Source: Methanosarcinales archaeon (GTDB lineage Archaea; Halobacteriota; Methanosarcinia; Methanotrichales; Methanotrichaceae). Taken from it: a stretch of 10,379 bases of DNA. Position 1 is the stretch's first letter; each line of letters begins with the position of its first letter. The stretch is from NCBI GenBank assembly GCA_013415595.1, contig JAAEEW010000135.1, positions 1 through 10,379 on the forward strand, in the 5' to 3' direction. The notes beneath the pieces were generated by a model, which was given only the letters and a program-made list of their open reading frames with translations, did no database searches and had not been told where the DNA came from. Positions 4,991-10,379 of the stretch are shown here, in pieces. The position numbers and the translations under genes are program-made.

Positions 4991-5070
4991 AGAACTCCTG
5001 GGGACTCCTGAAGATTCCTGAAGATCCCCGAGGATTCCTGATGATCCCCGAGGATTCCTGAGGACCTCTG
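4991..5070. repeat. Tandem 10-bp repeat array, about 8 units
   Basis: Eight consecutive decamers fit the consensus AGGATTCCTG. Two are exact (5031-5040 and 5051-5060) and the rest match 7-9 of 10. Two 20-bp dimers (5021-5040 and 5041-5060) differ at one base. More degenerate units can be traced back to 4971. Each consensus unit contains the near-palindrome AGGA-T-TCCT, so self-complementary sites recur once per helical turn. The array lies between the kae1 stop and the promoter of the nuclease gene. A period of 10 is not a multiple of three, and stops occur in every plus frame, so it is not coding. The rest of the 4928-5187 gap shows only the TATA box and ribosome site of the next gene. Confidence 0.85.
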
Positions 5071-5146
5071 GAGACGGTTCGATGGATGGAAGAATATCCC
5101 TGCCGGCGTCGAGCCCGGCGTCCCGGCCTTTCATCCCGGCGGACAG

Positions 5147-5155
5147 TTTAAATAA
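5147..5155 (+). promoter_or_regulatory. TATA box of the SNase-family gene
   Basis: TTTAAATAA is the strongest TATA match in the gap. Its centre predicts a transcript start near 5177, about 10 nt before the ATG at 5188. This excludes the in-frame TTG at 5158 as the start. Confidence 0.65.
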
Positions 5156-5187
5156 TTTTGAGTGCAATTAGCCCAGGGGAAGAAAAC

Positions 5188-6120
5188 ATGTCCAAGGCTA
5201 TCTGGGAGACCAAGACGTCCGGGCGAAAGGTAGGCGTGTTCGCCCTGGGAATTAAGGACCTGGTGAAGGGAAGCGTGGATAAGCAGGTTCACGACGGGGA
5301 TACGGCCAACGTCTATACCAAAAACTACTTCGGTGTGCGGTTTTTGGGAGTGGACACTCCGGAGATCAGCTACCGTCTGCCCTGCCGGGATTTCCTGGAG
5401 CTGTCCGACGAGCAGTGGGACGCCTTCCTGGCCCATCCCTTCGGCAACGCCGGACTGGAGGTGGGGCTGCAGACCTACCTGAGGGACCATCTGGGCCACG
5501 GGGTGGCCGCCAACCACTACCGCCACGCCGTGGCGGCCAGGGAGGGGCTGAAGAGGATGATCCGGGAGGACATCCAGGAGATGAACAGGCCGGAGGATAC
5601 ATTCGAGTTCTTCCTGTCCTTTGCCAGCGAGGTTATGGACCGCTACGGCCGGCTGCTGTGCTTCATCAACCGCAACCAGCCGGAGGGGAGCCCGCCCCCC
5701 ACCTACAACGAGCGGCTGCTGCAGGAGGGGCTGGCTGCGCCCTACATGATCTGGCCCAACATCAATCCCTTCCGGGCGGCGGGATCGACCACCGATGCGG
5801 TGATCAAGCCGGGGACGGCGGGGGATCTGGCAGAGAAGGACCGCACCCTCAAGCAGGCCAGGGAATGGGTGGCCGGCGCCCGCCGGGAGGGGAAGGGCAT
5901 CTTCAGCCGGGAGGACCAGCTTTCCCTTCAGCCCTTCGAAGTGCGCTTTTTGGCCGACCAGAGAGGTCCCGACCGCTGGGTGATCGACCTGGGAAAGAAC
6001 GACTACCGCCTGATCCCGCCCCAGGAGTACTACACCGTGCCAAACCTGGAGGACCGGCTGTTCGTCCCCCAGGAGTACGTCCCCCTGTTCGTGGAGAAGG
6101 GGTGGAAGAAGGGCGGCTGA
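5188..6120 (+). CDS. SNase-fold (thermonuclease-like) nuclease with internal insertion
   Basis: A 310-aa protein of the staphylococcal nuclease family, predicted Ca2+-dependent phosphodiesterase. All catalytic positions are visible: D38 in HDGDT (35-39), R51, D56, T57 and E59 in VRFLGVDTPE (50-59), and R155 in DRYGRLLCFI. The C-terminal half of the fold follows (YNERLLQEGLAAPYM, then AREWVAGARREGKGIF). Between E59 and the AAREGLKRMI helix there is an unusually long stretch of about 55 residues (60-115, LELSDEQWDAFLAHPF to NHYRHAV), absent from the 149-aa S. aureus enzyme. About 75 C-terminal residues beyond the fold (FEVRFLADQRGPDRWVIDLG onward) form an unrecognised beta-rich tail. There is no signal peptide, so it acts in the cytoplasm, unlike the secreted bacterial enzymes. 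The ATG at 5188 is chosen over TTG 5158 because AGGGGA lies 7 nt upstream and the TATA box dictates it. It is a single-gene unit with its own promoter and terminator. Confidence 0.88.
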   Translation: MSKAIWETKTSGRKVGVFALGIKDLVKGSVDKQVHDGDTANVYTKNYFGVRFLGVDTPEISYRLPCRDFLELSDEQWDAFLAHPFGNAGLEVGLQTYLRDHLGHGVAANHYRHAVAAREGLKRMIREDIQEMNRPEDTFEFFLSFASEVMDRYGRLLCFINRNQPEGSPPPTYNERLLQEGLAAPYMIWPNINPFRAAGSTTDAVIKPGTAGDLAEKDRTLKQAREWVAGARREGKGIFSREDQLSLQPFEVRFLADQRGPDRWVIDLGKNDYRLIPPQEYYTVPNLEDRLFVPQEYVPLFVEKGWKKGG

Positions 6121-6130
6121 AAAACCGGCC

Positions 6131-6190
6131 CCAGGGCCCACCCTGGCCTCAAAGGGCTCTATGCCGCCCTCTTTTCCAGACTATTTTTTC
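6131..6190 (+). terminator. Hairpin plus T-rich terminator after the nuclease gene
   Basis: CCAGGG (6131-6136) and CCCTGG (6141-6146) form a 6-bp stem with a CCCA loop, 10 nt after the stop codon. T-rich runs follow, the longest being T6 at 6184-6189. The hairpin is about 40 nt from the T6 run, so the two may act separately. No gene is seen in the rest of 6191-6317. Confidence 0.5.
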
Positions 6191-6317
6191 TCTGTGCCGT
6201 CTTTCATCGTTCTGATGCCGCCAGATGGCCCACCCTCATCTCCCGGAAGGCGTCCCGACATCAAGCAGACGGCGCCCGGGGGCCTCCCTCAAAAACGCAA
6301 CCCGAGGCTCGAATTCC

Positions 6318-6325
6318 TTTTATAC
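6318..6325 (+). promoter_or_regulatory. TATA box of the secreted-protein/TPR operon
   Basis: TTTTATAC lies about 38 nt before the ATG at 6360 and predicts a transcript start near 6348. This sets the start of the first gene at 6360 rather than at the ATG 6225 of the longer open frame, which would lie upstream of the promoter. Confidence 0.6.
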
Positions 6326-6359
6326 CTTGATCGCCTATGGTCATGATTCGAGTGGGATC

Positions 6360-6890
6360 ATGAGCAAATTCATCCTGTTAATGTGTCTGGCCGCCCTCAT
6401 CTCCACGGCCGCGGCCCAGATCGACGTGTCCCAGGCCTTCTTCCCCTCAGGCACCTTTGGTGACTGGGGAGACGTGACCCTGGAGGAAGCCCGCAGCGAA
6501 GATTCGCCCTCTCCGCCGGAGTGCATCCGGATCAGCTACTCCGCTGCCCAGTCCCAGAGCCAGGGATACGCCGGCATCTGCTGGCAGTACCCGGACTCCA
6601 ACATGGGCGATTTGCCCGGCCAGGACCTGACCGGCAGCACCGCCCTGACCTTCTGGGCCCGGGGAGAGATTGGCGGCGAGCAGGCGGAGTTCAGCGTGGG
6701 GGGAGCGACGGATTTTCTGCCGGAGAGGTCCACCGGCGTGGTGAGCCTATCCCCGGACTGGCAGCAGTTCACCATTCCCCTGGAGGGGATGGACTTGAGC
6801 TCGGTTATCAACGGATTTTGCTGGCGGACCACCAAGGACCACAATCCCTACGGCTGTACCGTCTACCTGGATGACATTCTCTACCAGTAA
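6360..6890 (+). CDS. Secreted beta-sandwich (carbohydrate-binding-module-like) protein
   Basis: A 176-aa exported protein. Residues 1-19 are a clear Sec signal peptide (MSKFILLMCLAALISTAAA), with cleavage likely before Gln20. The mature part resembles small jelly-roll domains of the galactose-binding/CBM type attached to glycan-active enzymes: DLTGSTALTFWARGEIGG, EFSVGG, a strand DWQQFTIPLEG, and a final YLDDILYQ strand. No catalytic domain is attached, so it probably binds glycan or surface polymer outside the cell. Four cysteines (55, 74, 154, 166) may form disulfides, which would fit an exported protein. Frame 6225 is open upstream, but the signal peptide and the TATA box at 6318 fix the start at 6360. 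The next gene begins 12 nt after the stop, so the two form an operon. The ligand is unknown, and the domain family is judged from strand pattern only. Confidence 0.75.
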   Translation: MSKFILLMCLAALISTAAAQIDVSQAFFPSGTFGDWGDVTLEEARSEDSPSPPECIRISYSAAQSQSQGYAGICWQYPDSNMGDLPGQDLTGSTALTFWARGEIGGEQAEFSVGGATDFLPERSTGVVSLSPDWQQFTIPLEGMDLSSVINGFCWRTTKDHNPYGCTVYLDDILYQ

Positions 6891-6902
6891 AGGAACTCTC
6901 TC

Positions 6903-7586
6903 ATGAAGAATATCGACAAGATGGTCACCGTCATGGTGGCCGTGACCTCCCTGCTCCTGGGAATTTACAACACCTGGGCCATCCAGAATCCGCCGGACTC
7001 AACAGACCTGGTGGCCAAGGGCAACAACTACTTCGACCAGGGCGACTACAAGAAGGCCATAAACTGCTACGAGAAGGCCCTGAAGCTCCACGGCTCCTAC
7101 AGCAACGCCCTGAAGTACAAGGGCTACGCCCTGTTCAACCTGGGGCTGAACAACCAGAGCCTGGGGATAAAGCTCAACAGCGCCTCGGTCTACGACTCCC
7201 CGGCCATCTACGCCACCACCCTGATCGAGCATTACAACAGCTCCTCTTACGTCCTGGACGATAGCAGCCGCAGCTACCTGGAGAGCGCCTACCAGTACCT
7301 CCAGGATGCAGCCCGCAGCAACCCCACCGACGTGGAGGCTCTGCTTTACTCGGGCATCCTCAGCCTGTACCTCCTTCCCTCGCCCAGCTACGACCCGGTC
7401 AAGGAGTTCGACAAGACCCTGCGCACGGCGGAGGAGCTCTCCTACAAGAGGTCCCTGCACATCCGGGCGGTGAAGAGCGCCGCCTGGACCGGCAAGGGCG
7501 TGGCCTACCTGAACATGGGGGAGACCAGGAAGGCGGAGTCCTGCTTCAGAAGCGCCAGGCAGGCCCTGGAGATGCAGTCGGACTAG
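6903..7586 (+). CDS. Membrane-anchored or exported TPR protein
   Basis: A 227-aa protein with an N-terminal hydrophobic segment (about 7-26) that is either an uncleaved anchor or a signal peptide; the rest would then face the outside. A textbook TPR unit spans about 36-69 (AKGNNYFDQGDYKKAINCYE core) and a second lies at the C-terminus, about 192-225 (GKGVAYLNMGETRKAESCF core). A weaker helical pair around 129-160 (YLQDAARSNPTDVEALLYSG core) probably completes the superhelix. TPR arrays mediate protein-protein contacts. The gene starts 12 nt after the secreted beta-sandwich protein with AGGAA as ribosome site, so the two are co-expressed and may act together at the cell surface. The central 80-125 region is rich in Asn, Ser and Tyr and unassigned. 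No enzymatic motif is seen. Confidence 0.85.
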   Translation: MKNIDKMVTVMVAVTSLLLGIYNTWAIQNPPDSTDLVAKGNNYFDQGDYKKAINCYEKALKLHGSYSNALKYKGYALFNLGLNNQSLGIKLNSASVYDSPAIYATTLIEHYNSSSYVLDDSSRSYLESAYQYLQDAARSNPTDVEALLYSGILSLYLLPSPSYDPVKEFDKTLRTAEELSYKRSLHIRAVKSAAWTGKGVAYLNMGETRKAESCFRSARQALEMQSD

Positions 7587-7613
7587 GCAGCCCCGGGAAG
7601 GTGGAATAACAGG

Positions 7614-7621
7614 ATTAATAA
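7614..7621 (+). promoter_or_regulatory. TATA box of polB
   Basis: ATTAATAA is centred about 27 nt before the polB ATG at 7645. The predicted start site therefore falls at or within a base or two of the ATG. No purine-rich ribosome site lies between them (CCCTCCCCAGAGCCTGCC), which fits a leaderless transcript. Confidence 0.6.
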
Positions 7622-7644
7622 GGCATCCCTCCCCAGAGCCTGCC

Positions 7645-10379
7645 ATGCTCTTCCAGATCCTGGACGCCAACTACACCTACGATTCCCAGGGCTACCCGGT
7701 GGTGCAGCTCTTTGGCCCCACCCCGGAAGGAAAGAGCGTGCTTTGCCGGGCGACCGGATTTAGGCCCTACTTTTACGCCGGCGTCGATCTGCAGAGGATG
7801 GACGCGGCAGCTGCCTACCTGCGAGGGCTGGGCATGGAGGTGGAGACGGTGGAACGCTATGAGCCCATCGGCTACCAGTCCAGCCCCAGGAAGATGATCA
7901 TGCTCTCCCTGAAGGACCCCAAGGAGGTCAGGGTGATGAGGGAGCGGGCGGCGGAGGCCCCGGGGGTCAAAGCGGTCTACGAGACCGACATCCTGTTCAA
8001 GAACCGGTTCCTGATCGACCACGGCCTGGGGGGCATGAGCTGGGCCAGGGTGGAGGCGGAGGGCGTCCCTTCGGTCCAGGCGGGACAGATGAGCCAGCCG
8101 AATCTGGTGGTGGAGGTCGAACGGGAGAGCCTGGTGCCGGACTCCCGCAGCGCCAACGCCCCCCTCCGCCACCTGGCCCTGGATATCGAGTGTCTGCCCC
8201 GCAACGGGGAGATGCCCACCTCCGACGTCTCCCCCATCATCCTGATCAGCCTGGCCTTCGAGCCCCCCTACCAGGGGAAAAAAGACCTGGTGCTGGTGGG
8301 CCGGGATATCGACTGCCCGCGCCAGGACGTCTGCCCCTGCCAGGACGAGCAGGAGATGCTCTCCCGGTTCTTCTCCATCATCCGGGACTACGACCCGGAC
8401 GTGGTGATGGGCTACAACTCCAACGATTTCGACATCCCCTACATCGAGGACCGGGCGGCGCGGCTGCGGGTGGACTCCCGGGTGGGCCGGGACGGCAGCA
8501 CCTGGCACCTGAGAAAGATCGTCAACCAGACCAACGTGGCCATCACCGGACGGGTGGTGGTGGACCTGCTGCCCATCATCCGGTCCTCCTTCAGCCTGAA
8601 GCAGTACACCCTCCGAAACGCCAGCCAGGAGCTCCTGGGCCTGGAGAAGTACGACGTGGACCCCCGGGAGATGGAGGGCATCTGGCAGCGGGGCGGGGAG
8701 GAGCTGAGGCGGTTCATCAGCTACTCCCGGCGCGACGCCTTCCTGGCCCTCTCACTGCTGCTCCAGCTCCGGCTGATGGACAAGTACGTGGCCCTGGCCC
8801 AGGCCAGCGGCTCGCTGCTGCAGGACGTGGTCAACGGCGGCCAGAGCGGCATGGTGGAGAACCTGCTCCTGCGCCGCTTCCGGGAGAGGTCGAGGGTGGT
8901 GCCCCCCAAGCCCGGATCGGACGAGTCGGACGAGCGCTACGGGGACAGCGACGAGCTGAAGGGCGGCGCGGTGCTGGTGCCGGAGAAGGGCCTGCTGGAG
9001 AACGTGGTCATCCTGGACTACAAGTCGCTGTACCCCACCATCATGATGGCCCACAACCTCTGCTACTCCACGGTCATCACCGGCAAGGAGTTCTACCAGA
9101 ACCAGGACCTGGAGCTGATCACCTCCCCCTCCGGAGGGCAGTTCGTCTCCCCCCGGGTAAGCCCGGGGATAGTTCCCGGGGTGCTGAAGGAGCTTTTGGA
9201 CCAGAGGACCAGCACCAAGAAGCTGATGAAGACCGCCGGAGACGAGGAGCGGCGGTTCCTGGACGCCAGGCAGTACGCCATGAAGATCCTGCTGAACAGC
9301 TTCTACGGCTACTCCGGCTACGCAAGGGCCCGGCTGTACAGCCTGCCCCTGGCCAATGCGGTCACCAGCTTTGGCCGGACCAACATCCAGAACACCAAGG
9401 ACCTGATCGAGGAGATGGGGAGCGTCTACCTGCTGGACGGGACGGCCCTCCTGCCCGACGAGCTGGCCGGGGAGATGGAGGCCTCCGGCTCCACCCTGCA
9501 AAGCGCCCGGGTGGCGGCCCGGATTCGCCGCTACGACCTCTCGGTGGTCTACGGGGATACGGACAGCGTCTTCGTCAAGCTGCGGCGGCACCGGGAGCTG
9601 GTGGACGCCCGGGGCGCAGAACCCGAAGCGGCCGGAAGTGAGCAGGAGCTCCCCCCCGGGGACGCAGAGCTGATCGGCCAGAAGATCGCCCAGACCATCA
9701 CCTCCTGTCTCCCCCCGCCCATGGAGCTGGTCTTCGAGGCCTTCGCCCGCCGGGGGATATTCCTGGCCAAGAAAAGGTACGCCCTGTGGGTCTTCGAGCG
9801 GGTGGGCGGGGACTGGCGGGACCGGATCAAGGTGCGGGGCATGGAGACCGTGCGCCGGGACTGGTGCGAGATGACTTCCAAGACCCTGAACCGGTGCCTG
9901 GAGCTGCTGCTGAAGGAGGGCCTGGTGGACGACGCGGTGGAGCACGTGCGCACGGTGATCGGCCGGATGCAGCGGCTGGACCTGAAGAAGGACCGGGAGA
10001 TGCTGGACGACCTGACCCTGACCCGCCGGTACACCAAGAGCGTCTCCGCCTACAAGAGCAAGCAGCCCCACATCCAGCTGGTGGAGAAGATGCGGCAGCG
10101 AGGAGGCCGGGTGCCTGGAATCGGCGAGCGGGTGCCCTTCGTGATCGTGCGGGGGGACAACCGCAAGGCCCTCTTCGTGGACAAGGCGGAGGACCCGGAG
10201 TTTGCGGTGGAGAAGGAGATGCAGATCGACACCGACTACTACATCGAGAAGCAGCTTCTGCCGCCGGTACTGAGGATATTCGAGTCCTTCGACATCAAGA
10301 GGGAGCAGCTGGTGCGGGACCGGAGGCAGAGGAACCTCTTCGACTTCGAGAACCTGCCGACCAACCAGAAGCAGAAGTC
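7645..10379 (+). CDS. polB: Family B DNA polymerase (PolB), C-terminus cut by window edge
   Basis: A replicative or repair polymerase with 3'-5' proofreading; 911 codons are visible and the frame is open to the window end. The N-terminal domain starts MLFQILDANYTYDSQGYPV. The exonuclease motifs are Exo I D180-I-E182, Exo II YNSNDFD (257-263) and Exo III YSRRD (360-364), all with their acidic residues. The polymerase motifs are A at D458 (DYKSLYPTI), B at K547 (KILLNSFYG) and C YGDTDS with D638 and D640; then KKRY and the thumb motif KVRGMETVRRDWC. A PIP-like box QRNLFDFE (895-902) near the end predicts PCNA binding, so only a few residues should be missing. Insertions relative to short archaeal PolBs lie between motifs B and C (about 580-625) and just after motif C. 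A small Cys cluster, C224-x6-C231-x-C233, sits in the exonuclease domain. No intein is present. The gene has its own promoter and appears leaderless. Confidence 0.96.
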   Translation, partial: MLFQILDANYTYDSQGYPVVQLFGPTPEGKSVLCRATGFRPYFYAGVDLQRMDAAAAYLRGLGMEVETVERYEPIGYQSSPRKMIMLSLKDPKEVRVMRERAAEAPGVKAVYETDILFKNRFLIDHGLGGMSWARVEAEGVPSVQAGQMSQPNLVVEVERESLVPDSRSANAPLRHLALDIECLPRNGEMPTSDVSPIILISLAFEPPYQGKKDLVLVGRDIDCPRQDVCPCQDEQEMLSRFFSIIRDYDPDVVMGYNSNDFDIPYIEDRAARLRVDSRVGRDGSTWHLRKIVNQTNVAITGRVVVDLLPIIRSSFSLKQYTLRNASQELLGLEKYDVDPREMEGIWQRGGEELRRFISYSRRDAFLALSLLLQLRLMDKYVALAQASGSLLQDVVNGGQSGMVENLLLRRFRERSRVVPPKPGSDESDERYGDSDELKGGAVLVPEKGLLENVVILDYKSLYPTIMMAHNLCYSTVITGKEFYQNQDLELITSPSGGQFVSPRVSPGIVPGVLKELLDQRTSTKKLMKTAGDEERRFLDARQYAMKILLNSFYGYSGYARARLYSLPLANAVTSFGRTNIQNTKDLIEEMGSVYLLDGTALLPDELAGEMEASGSTLQSARVAARIRRYDLSVVYGDTDSVFVKLRRHRELVDARGAEPEAAGSEQELPPGDAELIGQKIAQTITSCLPPPMELVFEAFARRGIFLAKKRYALWVFERVGGDWRDRIKVRGMETVRRDWCEMTSKTLNRCLELLLKEGLVDDAVEHVRTVIGRMQRLDLKKDREMLDDLTLTRRYTKSVSAYKSKQPHIQLVEKMRQRGGRVPGIGERVPFVIVRGDNRKALFVDKAEDPEFAVEKEMQIDTDYYIEKQLLPPVLRIFESFDIKREQLVRDRRQRNLFDFENLPTNQKQK

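Noticed and set aside
4991..5070. CTGA and one TGATGA within the repeat array, considered as a box C/D RNA
   Set aside because: CTGA recurs every 10 bp as part of the repeat, leaving no room for guides of normal length. No terminal stem is present, and only one unit matches box C.
4991..5070. CRISPR array
   Set aside because: The repeats are directly abutting 10-mers without spacers, and no cas genes are nearby.
3854..5167. 437-codon minus-strand frame across kae1 and the repeat array
   Set aside because: It is an antisense shadow of kae1 that happens to remain open through the 10-bp repeats. No start signal or family motif is seen.
6225..6359. 45-residue N-terminal extension of the secreted protein
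   Set aside because: It would place the signal peptide internally and the start upstream of the TATA box at 6318. The segment reads as noncoding sequence.
8190..9641. 483-codon plus-strand open frame within polB, and a 439-codon minus frame at 8752-10071
   Set aside because: Both are out-of-frame readings of polB DNA, giving Pro/Gly/Arg-rich or Leu/Val/Gln-rich sequences without motifs. The true polB frame carries all exonuclease and polymerase motifs.
7645..10379. Intein or frameshift in polB
   Set aside because: Motifs A, B and C are uninterrupted and fall in one frame from 7645 to the window end. The extra segments between motifs are short and lack splicing motifs.

Overview
The window looks like a chromosomal segment of a high-GC methanogenic euryarchaeon. 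It has an archaeal family B DNA polymerase, a Kae1 protein of KEOPS type, a GSI-alpha glutamine synthetase, TATA-type promoters, tRNA genes without encoded CCA, and an intron in tRNA-Trp. The mix of high GC, a secreted jelly-roll protein next to a TPR protein, and the tRNA-Trp intron fits the Methanothrix (Methanosaeta) group best. That assignment is an inference from gene content, not a database match.

Layout, left to right. (1) 1-850 is RNA-rich. A stand-alone box C/D guide sRNA (+, 102-159) converges on a small unknown gene (-, 200-520). Upstream of that gene on the minus strand lies a tRNA-Lys(CUU) / tRNA-Trp(CCA) pair. The 113-nt intron of tRNA-Trp is itself a box C/D guide RNA. (2) 850-3960 holds glnA (-) and purD (+), which diverge from one shared palindromic TATA element; a 16-bp imperfect palindrome sits where the glnA transcript should start. 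(3) kae1 (3953-4927) follows purD closely and is not fused to a Bud32 kinase. (4) 4928-5187 is noncoding, with an array of about eight degenerate 10-bp repeats and then a promoter. (5) 5188-6120 encodes an intracellular SNase-fold nuclease with a large insertion. (6) 6360-7586 is a two-gene operon: a secreted beta-sandwich protein and a membrane-anchored TPR protein. (7) polB starts at 7645, apparently leaderless, and runs off the right edge with its C-terminal PIP box just visible.

The most notable content is the pair of box C/D RNAs. By the N+5 rule the tRNA-Trp intron guides methylation of C34 and C39 of its own tRNA. The free sRNA at 102-159 carries a D-box guide that fits C34 of elongator tRNA-Met, in a form that suggests its target is an intron-containing pre-tRNA. 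Two wobble-position methylation guides therefore flank one small unknown gene. tRNA-Lys(CUU) and tRNA-Met are also expected substrates of the t6A37 pathway that contains Kae1. Metabolically, glnA (glutamine supply) and purD (a purine step, in a pathway that consumes glutamine) share a promoter region.
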